64,000 nt of DNA, taken from assembly GCA_963816065.1 (NCBI GenBank), contig CAWFJG010000030.1, positions 62,001-126,000 of the forward strand, given 5' to 3'. The stretch comes from Roseiarcus sp963816065. Lineage in GTDB: Bacteria > Pseudomonadota > Alphaproteobacteria > Rhizobiales > Beijerinckiaceae. A program made the translations under genes and the position numbers. The notes below the pieces were generated by a model, which was given only the letters and a program-made list of their open reading frames with translations, did not search any database and was not told the DNA's origin. Positions 9,321 through 18,253 of this stretch are shown piece after piece. Numbering within the stretch: position 1 is the first letter of the stretch; each line of letters begins with the position of its first letter.

Positions 9321-11827
9321 ATGACCGACTTCGCCGAGCCGCTGCCGATCGACGAGGCGCTGCCGCGCGCTCTGCGCGGCGCTCGGCGCGCGGCAGACGC
9401 GCGCGGTGCTGGTCGCCCCGCCGGGCGCCGGCAAGACGACGCGGGTTCCGCTGGCGCTGCTGGACGAGCCGTGGGCCGAGCGGCGGCCGGATCATCGTGC
9501 TGGAGCCGCGCCGGCTCGCCGCGCGCGCCGCCGCCGCGCGCATGGCCGCGACGCTCGGCGAGAAGGTCGGCGAGACGGTCGGCCTGCGCGTGCGGCTGCA
9601 GAGCCTCGGTCTCGGCGCGCACGCGCATCGAGGTCGTCACCGAGGGCGTGTTCGCCCGGATGATCCTCGACGATCCGGCGCTCGAAGGCGTCGCCGCGGT
9701 GCTGTTCGACGAATTCCACGAGCGCTCGCTCGACGCCGATCTCGGCCTGGCGCTGGCGCTCGACGCGCAGGGCGCGCTGCGCGAGGACCTGCGCCTGCTC
9801 GTCATGTCGGCGACGCTCGACGGCGCGCGGGTCGCGCGCTGATCGGCGACGCGCCGCTGATCGAAAGCGAGGGCCGCGCCTTTCCGGTCGAGACGCGCTA
9901 TGTCGGCCGCGATCCGCCGCGCAGCGCATCGAGGACGAGGTCGCGCGCGCGACGCTCGAGGCGCTCGACCGACGAGACGCGGCTCGGTTCTCGTCTTCCT
10001 GCCGGGGCAGGGCGAGATCCGCCGCGTCGCCGAGCTGCTGGAGGCGCGGGTGCGCGACGCCGACGTCGACATCGCGCCGCTCTACGGCGCGCTGGATCGC
10101 GCGCGCCCAGGACCGCGCCGTCGCGCCGGCGCCGCCGGGGCGGCGCAAGGTGGTGCTGGCGACGTCGATCGCCGAGACCTCGCTGACCATCGAGGGCGTG
10201 CGCGTCGTCGTCGACAGCGGGCTCATGCGCGTGCCCCGCTACGAGCCCGACATCGGCCTGACCCGGCTCGAGACGGTGCGCGTCGTCGCGCGCCAACGCC
10301 GACCAGCGGCGCGGCCGCGCCGGCCGCATCGAGCCGGGCGTCTGCTATCGGCTGTGGGAGGAGGCGGCGACCGGCGGCGCTGTCGCCCTTCGCCGCGCCG
10401 GAAATCCTGTCCGCCGACCTCTCCGGCCTCCTGCTCGATCTGCGCCGTCTGGGGCGTCGACCGATCCGACGCGGCTGGCCTTCCTCGACCCGCCGCCGCG
10501 CGCCGCGCTCGCCGAGGCGCGCGCGCTGCTCGCGCGCGCTCGGCGCGCTCGACGCCGACGGCCGGGTCACCGACGAGGGCCGGGCGATCGCCGCGCCTGC
10601 CGCTGCCGCCGCGGCTGGCGCGCATGGTGGTCGACGCCGCGCGGTCGGGCGAGGCGCGGACGGCCGCCGAGGTCGCCGTGCTGCTGACCGAACGCGGCCT
10701 CGGCGGCGACGCGGTCGACCTCTCGGCGCCGGCTCGAAGCCTTCCGCCGCGACCGCTCGCCGCGGGCCGAGGACGCGCGGCGGCTCGGCCGGAACCTGGC
10801 GCAGAAGGCGCGGCGCAGGCCGCGTCGCCGCCGGCGCGCCTCTCCGGCAAGCGGAGAGGCGGCCGGCTGCTCGCCTTCGCCTTTCCGGACCGCATCGCCA
10901 TCGGCGCGCGGCAAGCGCGGCGAGTTCCTGATGGCGAACGGCCGCGCCGCGGCGGTCGAGCCCACGATCTCGCTGGCCGGCGAAGCCTATCTGGCGGTCG
11001 GCGAGATCGTCGGCCGCGCCGCCGCGGCGCGCATCCTGCTCGCCGCGCCGCTGATCGCTCGAGGAGATCGAGGCGGTCGCCGGCGGCGCGATCGAGACGG
11101 CGACGAGATGGCGTTCGACCGCGCCTCGCGCGTCGCTGCGCGCGCGCCGGCGCCGGCGGCTCGGCGCGCTGACGCCTGGCCGAGCAGACCCTCGCCGTTC
11201 CGGCGCGACGAGCGCAGCGCGCACGGCGCTCGCCGCGCGGCGTCCTCGGCCTCGGCGTCGCCCGGCTGCCGTGGAGCCAGGCGCTCGCGCAATGGCGCGA
11301 CCGGGTGACCTTCCTGCGCCGCGCCGAGGGCGACGTCTGGCCCGACCTGTCCGACGAGCGCGCTGGCCGACGATCCGCGAATGGCTCGCGCCGTTCCTTG
11401 CCGGCAAGACGCGGCTCGACGAGATCGGCGCCGACGATCTCGGCGGACGCGCTGCGCGCCCTGCTGCCCTGGGATCTGGCCCGCCGGCTCGACGACGAGG
11501 CGCCGACCCATTTCGACGCGCCGACCGGCACGGCCGTGCGCGGTCGACTACGAGGCCGAGGGCGGCCGCGCGATCGCGCTGCGCGTGCAGGAACTGTTCG
11601 GCCTCGCCGACCATCCGGCGCTCGCGGGCGGCCGCGTGCCGCTGACGCTGCATCTGCTGTCGCCGGCCCACCGGCCGATCCAGATCACCCGCGACCTGCC
11701 CGGCTTCTGGCGCGGCTCCTGGGCCGCGGTGCGCGCGGATATGCGCGGCCGCTACCCGCGCCACCCCTGGCCGGAGGACCCGGCGAGCGCCGCGCCGACC
11801 GCGCGGGCCAAGCCGCGCGGGACATAA
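9321..11827 (+). CDS. hrpB: ATP-dependent RNA helicase HrpB (heavily frameshifted)
   Basis: This is a DEAH-family helicase of about 835 residues. Motifs in order are Walker A APPGAGKTTR (9.42 kb), RRLAARAAAARMA, DEFHERSLDADLG (9.71 kb), MSATLDG (9.81 kb), VLVFLPGQGEI (10.0 kb), TSIAETSLTIEGV (10.16 kb) and QRRGRAGR (10.3 kb). The HrpB-specific C-terminus ends in LPGFWRGSWAAVRADMRGRYPRHPWPEDP. Start ATG 9321 has AGGA upstream. The reading frame changes more than ten times, usually by one base in GC-dense strings such as 'gcgcggcgctcggcg'. Every motif survives, so the breaks look like sequence error more than decay, although a recent pseudogene is possible. A long antisense ORF here is a shadow. 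Confidence 0.85.
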
Positions 11828-11861
11828 GGGCACACCTTCCTGCCCCGACGCGTCGCCTCAC

Positions 11862-12769
11862 GCTCTCGGCTTCGGGTTCACCGATATACTTCCGCCAATT
11901 GTGCTCCTCCTTGAAGCCCAGCACCTCGCGCGCCTTGCGGTTCGACAGCGGCGCCTCGAACTCGCCCATCGGCGCGCGTGATCGGCGTGTTCGGGCAGAG
12001 CTTCGCCATCGCCTCTTTCGTCGGCATGTTCAGGGTGATCGTGTCGTTGGTGGCGTTGAACACCTGAAAGCCGAGCCCGTCCTTTTCCAGGCACAGCCGC
12101 ACGATCTCGCCGAGGTCGCGCGCGTCGATGTAGCTCCAGGCGTTGCGCTTGCGGCTCGGCGGGTCGGCGAGGAAGCCCTTGAACAGCCGTATTCGTGCGG
12201 CTCGATCACGTTGCCGATGCTGCAGCGCGTAGATGTCGGCGCCGTAGCGCATGGCGAAGGCGCGCGCGGTCTTCTCGTTGCAGACCTTGGACAGGCCGTA
12301 GGAATCCATCGGGTCGACGTCGTAATCCTCCTCCAGCGGGAAGGCGTGGAAGTCCTTGTCGCCCTCGGCGAAGCAGACGCCGTAGGTCGTCTCGCTCGAG
12401 GCGACGATCACCTTGCGCACCCCGAGCTTCATCGCCGCCTCGATCACGTTGTAGGTGCTGATCACATTGGTCGGCGAACGTCACGTTGTCGGGCTCGATC
12501 AGCACGCGCGGAATGGCGGCGAAATGCACGACCGCGTCCGGCGGGCCGGCGGCCGGCCGCGCTCGAAGCCGTCGAAGCGATGGATGGTCAGCGCATTGAA
12601 CGCCTGGCCGCTGTCGGTCAGGTCGGCGATCAGCGTCTGGACGCCCGGAAAATCGAGCGGCTTGAGGTCGACGTTGAGGACGCGAATAGCCGTTGGCGAC
12701 GAGATGGGGAACGGCGTGCCGGCCGGCCTTGCCGGATCCGCCGGTGAAGACGATGCGTTTGCCGGACAT
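11862..12769 (-). CDS. NAD-dependent epimerase/dehydratase (SDR family)
   Basis: This is an extended short-chain dehydrogenase acting on a nucleotide sugar. The Rossmann loop is VFTGGSGKAGRHAVPHL near residue 7. AAIPRVL, SSETTYGVCF and the catalytic pair in DSYGLSKVCNEK (YxxxK) follow. The C-terminal part has YIDARDLGEIVRLCLE and ends FKEEHNWRKYI. It is about 300 residues once frames are joined; shifts lie near 11.97, 12.19, 12.47 and 12.6 kb, and the exact stop (about 11862) is uncertain. ATG 12769 has GGAGG eight bases upstream. It lies 88 bp after xerC on the same strand and converges with hrpB. The sugar substrate is not identifiable. Confidence 0.82.
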
Positions 12770-12857
12770 GGCGTTGTCCTCCGAGAGAGGCGAGGCGCGC
12801 ATCATAGCGCTGGCGGCGCAGCCGTCGAGGGGACGCCGGCCGCCTTGCGCGGAGGCT

Positions 12858-13835
12858 TCACGCCCGCGGATGGGCGGCGCGGTAGGCCGCGAGCAGCCGC
12901 GCGCTGTCGACGCCGGTATAGACCTGGGTCGTCGACAGCGAGGCGTGGCCGAGCAGGTCCTGGATGGTGCGCAGGTCGCCGCCGCGGGCCGAGCAGGTGG
13001 GTGGCGAAGGAATGGCGCAGCGCATGCGGCGTCGCGCTGTCGGGGAGGCCGAGCGCGCCGCGCATCCGCTCCATCGCCAGTTGCACGATCCGCGGCGAGA
13101 GCGGGCCGCCCTTGGCGCCGACGAACAGCGGCCCCTCGGCGCTTGAGCGCGTAGGGGCAGAGGGCGAGATAGTCTTCGACCGCCTTGCGCACCGGCGCGA
13201 TGACCGGCGCGGAGCGGGTCTTTGGCCTTTGCCGACGACCGTCACCGCGTCGCCGTCGCCGACCGGCGCATCCGCGCGCTTGAGGCCCAGCGCCTCGGAA
13301 ATGCGCAGGCCGGCCCCGTAGCAGAGCGCAAGCACCGCGGCGTCGCGCGCCAGCACCCAAGGTTCCCGCGCCTCGCCCGCGCGCGGCTCGATCGTCGTCG
13401 ACCGCCCGAGCGTCCGGCGGACTCAGCGGTCGGGGCAGGCGGCGCGCGGCCTTCGGCGCACGGATCGCCCCGAGCGCGGACGCTGTTCTCGCCGCCATCG
13501 CGGGCGATCGCGCGCGCCAGCGAGCGAAGGGCCGAGAGCGCGCGTTGCAGCGAGCGCCCCTCGATCCCGTCCGCGCGGCGGCGGGCGAGAAAGGCGCGCA
13601 AGTCGCCTGGGGCGCAATTCACGAAGTCGGCGACGGATGGCGGCGCGCCGAACCGCTGCGCCAAAAAGGTCAGGAACTGGCGGGCGTCGCGCCCATAGGC
13701 TTCGATCGTGTGCGGCGACAGCTTTCGTTGGTCCGAGAGGGCGCGCAGCCAATCCTGGACGGCGCGGGCGAGATCGGGCGCAGCGGGAAGGGCGCAAGGT
13801 TCAGCGGCAACGGGGGCAGGCGTCATGCCGGTCAT
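12858..13835 (-). CDS. xerC: Tyrosine recombinase XerC
   Basis: A site-specific recombinase that, with XerD, resolves chromosome dimers at dif. The N-terminal SAM-like core-binding domain reads VQDWLRALSDQRKLSPHTIEAYGRD. The catalytic domain shows ALCYGAGLRISEALGL (first Arg), HALRHSFATHL (His/Arg box) and LGHASLSTTQVYT (His and nucleophile Tyr) before the C-terminal AAHPRA. Length is about 325 residues, slightly long because of an N-terminal extension. At least four frameshifts interrupt it (near 13.47, 13.4, 13.2 and 12.99 kb), all with flanking motifs intact. It precedes the epimerase gene on the same strand. XerC fits better than a phage integrase because of this size and the position among housekeeping genes. 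Confidence 0.87.
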
Positions 13836-13869
13836 GATCGGCCCCAAGGAGTTAAAGATTTACGGATCG

Positions 13870-14388
13870 TCAGACGCCCGAGGCGCCGTCGGCGGTGGGG
13901 CGGCCCAAAGCGCGCATGTAATAGCGCACGGTCTTGCCGACAGCCAAAGACGCCGCGCCCACCGCAACGAAGCCGAGCGCCGCATGGAGGGCGTCCGAAG
14001 CCGGATTGGGCGGTTCGCTGTTCACTTCGCATCCGATTCGGTCGTGGCGGGCCGCGCGCGCCTTGGCGAACAGCGCCGCATAGAGCGCCTTCGCAAGACC
14101 GCCGCCCCGGGCCCTTGGCGCGACCGCGATCCGGTCGACGTAGATAAACCGCTCGAACCGCTCGCGGAACCACAAGAAATTTGGGCTGTCGTAGTCTGCG
14201 TCCTGGTCGAGGGCGATCAGAAACGCATCCGCTTCGCCAATCCTGCCAGTAAAGAACGCTCGATCGAGCATCCGCGTCATCGTCTCGACAGAGAGCAGCG
14301 ACAGATCATCGGCATGGTCGTTGTTCAGGGCGAGCAGTGCAACGGAGGCGCTTTCGCATCTTCTCACAACGAACTCTAGCGCCTCCAT
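13870..14388 (-). CDS. GNAT-family N-acetyltransferase
   Basis: Uninterrupted, about 172 residues. It opens EFVVRRCESASVALLALNND, the usual beta1-alpha1 of a GNAT domain. The acetyl-CoA loop region is IDRIAV-type (YVDRIAVAPRARGGGLAKALY; R/QxxGxG/A near residue 106), and it ends with HAALGFVAVGAASLAVGKTVRYYM. Such enzymes acetylate small amines or protein N-termini. I favour ATG 14388. A TTG at 14421 would add eleven residues without family support. The acceptor is unknown. It lies immediately upstream of xerC with a 34-bp gap, and the truncated ISAs1 element begins within about 100 bp of its start. Confidence 0.8.
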   Translation of the reverse strand: MEALEFVVRRCESASVALLALNNDHADDLSLLSVETMTRMLDRAFFTGRIGEADAFLIALDQDADYDSPNFLWFRERFERFIYVDRIAVAPRARGGGLAKALYAALFAKARAARHDRIGCEVNSEPPNPASDALHAALGFVAVGAASLAVGKTVRYYMRALGRPTADGASGV

Positions 14389-14475
14389 CGCAGCGTGTTC
14401 CGATTTCGACAGAAGTCGCAAGGCGTCCGATGCTACGATGCGCGCGCTCTGTCAATACCGAGAGGGTGAAGGAGT

Positions 14476-15655
14476 AGGTGACAAATCGCGAAAGTGCTAA
14501 ATCCATGACGACTCTCGATTCGCATGAGGGAACGAGCTATGGCGTTGACGGGGGCGGATTGCGCGGCGTTTGACGAGACCGTCGTTTTCCTGAGTCATTT
14601 CAAAGATCTGAAGGATCCGCGCCAACAGGGGAAGGTGGACTACTCGCTGGAAGAGATCCTGCTCCTCTGCCTGATCGCCGTCCTGGCCGGTGCGGAGACT
14701 ATTACCGACATCGCTCTGTTCGGCCGCAAGAAGCTGGCCCTGCTGCGTCGCTTCCGCCCCTTCGCCAATGGCACGCCGGCGCACGACCACCTTGGCGACA
14801 TCCTCGCCGTGCTGGACCACGAGCAGTTCCAGCGCTGCTTCGTCGCCTGGGTCACCGCGCTGACCGGAAGCCCCGATGGGTGATCGCTATCGATGGCAAG
14901 ACCGCGCGTCGGTACGGCCGGAAGCGGAAGGGTCAAGCGCGGATCCACATGGTTTCCGCCTTCGCGGCGCGCCAGCGCCTGGTGCTCGGCCAGGTCAAGG
15001 TGACGGAGAAATCCAACGAGATCGTCGCCATCCCCAAACTGCTTAACTGCTGGCCATCGAGGGGGCGATCATCACCATCGACGCCATGGGGTGTCAGCGT
15101 GACATCGCTCAGAAAGTGGTCGACCAAGGCCGACTACGTGCTGGCGCTGAAGGGCAACCAGGGGTCGCTGCGCGAGGACGTGGAATTGTTCGTGGCCGAG
15201 CAGAAAGCCGCCGGGTTCAAGGACACAACGATCAGTCGCGATCAAACGGTGGATGGCGATCATGGCCGCATCGAGACCAGGACCACGACCGTCATTCACG
15301 ACATCGGCTGGGTGCAGGAGCGTCACGACTGGCCCGGATTGAAGGCCGTGGTCGTGGTCGAAAGCGAGCGGGAAACCGGCGACAAGATCGAACGGGAGAT
15401 CCGCTTCTACCTGACCTCCCTGACGATGATCGCGTGCATGCTGGGGCCGATCGTCCGCAGCCACTGGGCGATCGAGAACAGCCTACACTGGGTGTTGGAT
15501 ATGGTGTTCCGCGACGACGAGTGCCGGCTGCGAACCGATCACGCTCCGGCCAACTTCTGTGCGATCAAGCACATGGCGCAGAACCTGTTCCGCCTCGCTC
15601 CCGGAAAGGCCTCCATGCGGCTGAAACGAAAAACCGCCGGATGGGAGAGATTTAC
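14476..15655 (+). mobile_element. ISAs1-family insertion sequence, right end truncated
   Basis: The left part begins around the 'gacaaatcgcgaaagtgcta' stretch that precedes the transposase. The right end is lost. Sequence homologous to the transposase stops at KRKTAGW (about 15650), and the expected last ~25 residues and terminal repeat are replaced by unrelated DNA leading into a terminator hairpin. No target duplication can be defined. The element is probably immobile. Confidence 0.75.
14539..15655 (+). pseudogene. ISAs1-family transposase, frameshifted and 3'-truncated
   Basis: This is a DDE transposase of the ISAs1/IS1548 family. It has the diagnostic N-terminal domain (FKDLKDPRQQGKVDYSLEEI, DUF4338-like), DGKTARRYGRKRKGQARIHMVSAF, KADYVLALKGNQGSL, RSHWAIENSLHWVLDMVFRDDECRLRTDHA and NLFRLAPGKASMRLKRKT. 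ATG 14539 follows GAGGGA by six bases. Frameshifts at 14877 (one G missing from a run), 15045 and 15125, plus loss of the C-terminus, mean it cannot give a full product as written. The acidic catalytic residues themselves (DGKT, and the E in IENSLHW) remain. Confidence 0.88.
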
Positions 15656-15671
15656 TTGGGAGACGCGCGCG

Positions 15672-15708
15672 TTCCGGCCTTGCGCGCTACACGGGCGCAA
15701 GGCCGGAA
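15672..15708. terminator. Strong hairpin, probable terminator
   Basis: A perfect 14-bp stem TTCCGGCCTTGCGC/GCGCAAGGCCGGAA with a 9-base loop, followed on the plus strand by 'tgtttcgtttc'. It lies 25 bp downstream of the convergent gene at 15734 and after the truncated IS, so it may stop transcription from both sides. Confidence 0.7.
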
Positions 15709-15733
15709 TGTTTCGTTTCGGCTCGGGCCGCCG

Positions 15734-16135
15734 TCAGTCGACCGTCGCGAGGACGCGGACCCGCTTCGGCATCGTCGTCTCGACGCTCTTCTCGATCCTG
15801 CGCTCGAGCAGGCTCGGGATGTAGGCGCCGACGCCGGACGGCAGGTCCTGCAGCGACACGAAGCGGCCACTCTTCAGGCGCAGGCCGTCGCGATAGAGGC
15901 CGGTGTCGCGCTGGGCGAAGACCGTCTCGACCTCCGAGCCGACCCCGAGGGACTTCTGCATGGCCGTCGGGATATCGGTGAGCACCACCGTGGTGTCGCA
16001 CTGGACGCAAACCGGAGTTCTTGGAGCGCCCGGGGCCGCAAAGCCGATCGAACCGCTCGGAAACCGGGTCGCAACATAGAGTTCGCCCTCACGCGCCGGG
16101 CGGGACCCATACATTTCCAACGAATAGTCGCACAT
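15734..16135 (-). CDS. Conserved hypothetical protein with MCDYSL N-terminus
   Basis: Uninterrupted, 133 residues, cytosolic by composition (no signal peptide or membrane segment). It starts MCDYSLEMYGSRPAREGELY and contains VCVQCDTTVVLTDIPTAM. The N-terminus recalls a small family seen in Hyphomicrobiales whose members begin MCDYSLxxxxxRPA and have no assigned function. The C-x-x-C (CVQC) could bind metal, but there is no second cysteine pair. ATG 16135 is the first start, with 'aggagcg' upstream. It is a single gene, bounded by the terminator hairpin on its 3' side. Confidence 0.65.
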   Translation of the reverse strand: MCDYSLEMYGSRPAREGELYVATRFPSGSIGFAAPGAPRTPVCVQCDTTVVLTDIPTAMQKSLGVGSEVETVFAQRDTGLYRDGLRLKSGRFVSLQDLPSGVGAYIPSLLERRIEKSVETTMPKRVRVLATVD

Positions 16136-16526
16136 GACACGCTCCTCGGTGACTGCGCGCCCACCCAGCTTCTTCCGCTCGCGGGAATGTCTGTAGTTTT
16201 TGCTGCTTGACGTTAAGCTAACGCGCCAATCGGGCTTTATTGCGATTGCAGGGAGGCGCCGGCCGCGATGCGCGCGCCTTGCGCGCTTCCCGCGCGTCTC
16301 CGGCTCCGGCGGAAGGGAAGGCCTGAGCGCTCGCCCGTCGTTCCGGACGCCCTGGCGCGCCGGCTTGCCGCTTCACCTTAGGTAAGTATTCGAATTAATT
16401 AACGAATCTTGTCCATGAACGGGTGAAGTCGAGGGACCCGGCGCGGCTTCCGTCTCATGGACCGTCAACGATGCGGGGACGCCTTCGCAACGAGCGGCCG
16501 AAGGCCGGGAAGATTTGGAGTTTGTC
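16136..16526. other. Intergenic region with AT-rich promoter-like block
   Basis: No gene is recognised. The segment 16386-16412 is unusually AT-rich for this window and contains the inverted repeat ATTCG/CGAAT around 'aattaattaa'. It sits about 120 bp upstream of the PEP-CTERM gene and may hold its promoter or an operator (inference). The stretch at 16255-16300 is a GC-rich run of GCGCGC without a clear hairpin. Confidence 0.35.
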
Positions 16527-17213
16527 GTGTGGAAGTGCGGGCTTTTGGCTTCCGCCGCGCGGGCGGCGGCCTTGGCCGCCGCGGGCGCGGCCCGAGCCGG
16601 CGCGGTTGCCCATAGCGCGCCCCAGGACGCCACGGAGCTTTCGAGCAACCGCCTGATCGGCTTGGCGCCGTGTTGCGGTTTGCTTCCGGGGGGCGCCGGC
16701 GGAGCGTTCGGCGTAGACGATACGGTCGCCTTCGCCGGTTCGGACCCATTCTCCCTGACGAGGGTCGAGCTCTCCGGAGACGCCGGCGGCCGTTCGTCGC
16801 CTATCGAGGTCGCGCTCTCTTCCGGCTCGCCTGCCGCCTTCTTCCTGGCTGATCGCTACGCCGTCCGCACGGGCGCCCAGGCCAACGCCCTGGCCGCTCG
16901 GTTCCCCGGTTCTCAGTTCGGCGATTTGCCTGCCGTTCCGGAGAGCTCGACCTGGCTGACGCTGGGGGTCGGTTTCGCCGCGCTCGGCCTCGCCGGCTGT
17001 CGCAAGGCGCGCACTCCGCGCGCCTTGGCCTTCCTGACAGCGGCCGATCCGTTTGCAGAACCGGCGGCCCGAAAGAGCGGTCGCTTCTCGCTGCGCCGGC
17101 GAGCAAGCGAAGGCCGGCAAGACCGCTTTGGGCCGCCGTTCCTGCAAGGCGAGGGGCTCGGCGTCTGCCGTAAACTTACCTTCCATAAACCTCGCCCGAA
17201 CCCTTGCTTTTGA
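16527..17213 (+). CDS. PEP-CTERM-like exported protein with atypical tail
   Basis: A signal peptide (KCGLLASAARAAALAAAGAARAGA) is followed by about 120 residues with no known domain, then VPESSTWLTLGVGFAALGLA and the basic CRKARTPRAL. This is a variant sorting signal, with PESSTW where PEPxxWA is usual. In the family the protein ends within about 15 residues of this point. Here the frame runs on for about 60 more residues of low-complexity basic sequence, so a missed stop or a 1-base indel near 17020 is likely. The start is uncertain: GTG 16527 is preferred, and TTG 16515 is possible. It lies in tandem with a canonical PEP-CTERM gene. Confidence 0.6.
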   Translation: MWKCGLLASAARAAALAAAGAARAGAVAHSAPQDATELSSNRLIGLAPCCGLLPGGAGGAFGVDDTVAFAGSDPFSLTRVELSGDAGGRSSPIEVALSSGSPAAFFLADRYAVRTGAQANALAARFPGSQFGDLPAVPESSTWLTLGVGFAALGLAGCRKARTPRALAFLTAADPFAEPAARKSGRFSLRRRASEGRQDRFGPPFLQGEGLGVCRKLTFHKPRPNPCF

Positions 17214-17298
17214 GCGAACACATGTATACACCGTCAACGAAAGTGCGGAACGACCCGGTCGGAGCGTGGCGACGAAGGGCATGAGGGAGTTCGATAAA

Positions 17299-17871
17299 AT
17301 GAAGGCTATTCTAGCCTCCGCTGCGGTTGCGGCGATGCTGGCGGCGTCCAGCGGGGCGCACGCCGCAACCTACGTTTATGATATATCGGGCTATAATCCC
17401 GGAGGGCATGGCGCCGTGAGCGGCACGATGACGCTCGACGTCGTCGGCGGACAGGTGGCCGACGGATCGGCGACTCTCAGCGGCGGGTGGCTCCCGGGCG
17501 CAACGAGTTTTTCGCTCGTCACCGTCGACAACTATCCGGGTCCGAGCACGGGCTGGCGTGCGGGCGACGGCACCGACTGGTTCGGGTCGAACACGAACTT
17601 CCCGATCGACTCGAATGGGCTGACGTTCAATTCGGCCGCTTGGGGTTCGGGTTATGTCTTCGGCATCTACTCGGCCGCCACGACCGGCGCGCCTTATGAC
17701 GGCGCCCTTTTTGGACCCGGAGGCTCGCGCAGCTACTGGACCTACAACGACAGCCTGACGCTGAGCGCGGTCCCCGAGCCCGCGACCTGGGCGATGCTGG
17801 GTCTCGGCTTCGCCGGGCTCGGCCTTGTGGGCTATCGCAAGGCGCGCGCGCCGCGGGCGGTCGCGCTCTGA
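17299..17871 (+). CDS. PEPxxWA-CTERM surface/exported protein
   Basis: Uninterrupted, 190 residues. It has a signal peptide, MKAILASAAVAAMLAASSGA-HAA. The body is rich in Gly/Thr/Tyr (SGYNPGGHGAVSGTMTLDVV, TDWFGSNTNFPIDSNGLTF) and resembles small beta-sandwich PEP-CTERM proteins. The canonical tag PEPATWAMLGLGFAGLGLVG plus YRKARAPR closes it. GAGGGAG lies nine bases before ATG 17299. Exosortase substrates of this kind are usually linked to extracellular polysaccharide or biofilm. No exosortase or polysaccharide locus is present in this window. Confidence 0.85.
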   Translation: MKAILASAAVAAMLAASSGAHAATYVYDISGYNPGGHGAVSGTMTLDVVGGQVADGSATLSGGWLPGATSFSLVTVDNYPGPSTGWRAGDGTDWFGSNTNFPIDSNGLTFNSAAWGSGYVFGIYSAATTGAPYDGALFGPGGSRSYWTYNDSLTLSAVPEPATWAMLGLGFAGLGLVGYRKARAPRAVAL

Positions 17872-18253
17872 GGGCTGTCCAACCAAGGCCTGTCGGGGCC
17901 GCCTTGCGGAGCGGCCCTTGCCGCTGCGTGGAGACTCGGGCCGGCGGAGTCCGGCGCCTGCGTCCGAGCGCTTGCGGCCTGTCCTACGCGCATGGCGTGG
18001 GAAAAGGGCGATCCGGGCTGCGCCTTGCAACCCGGCCTTGCCCGGTTTCGCCCCCGGTTCGTGCGTCTGTTCCGACCTGACAAGCGCCGGCCGACGACAC
18101 GGACCTGTTCAAACGCCTGTTCCCCGCCTCCCTCGGGCCCGCAACGGCTGGGCTGATAGGAACGCGCCGCCGAACCGGGCGCAGAAAATCCGCTGCTCGC
18201 AGGCGAACCCGACCGGCGCTGGACGCTGAGCGCCAACCCAGGGTCGTCCCGCC
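17872..18253. other. Intergenic region between PEP-CTERM gene and amrBA
   Basis: It holds a GC hairpin ('gggccgcc' / 'gagcggccc', 17894-17912) just after the PEP-CTERM stop, a possible weak terminator without a T-run. It also holds a degenerate copy of the CCTGTT-array repeat at 18025-18155. No ORF is convincing. Confidence 0.5.
18025..18155 (+). repeat. Degenerate copy of the helically phased CCTGTT repeat
   Basis: This segment aligns with the better copy at 63.68-63.93 kb: 'ccttgcaacccggc' at the start, (T/C)CTG(TT/AC) units at 18066, 18076, 18104 and 18116, then 'ctcgggcccgcaac', which matches 'cacgggcccgcaac' in the other copy. Middle units and the closing palindrome are lost. Confidence 0.6.

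Noticed and set aside
10223..11833. 536-residue antisense frame across hrpB
   Set aside because: Composition is the low-complexity Arg/Ala pattern of a shadow frame; hrpB motifs on the plus strand explain the region.
15086..16210. 374-residue frame across the ISAs1 end and the next gene
   Set aside because: It matches the transposase only between its two frameshifts (about 15045-15125), then becomes a shadow.
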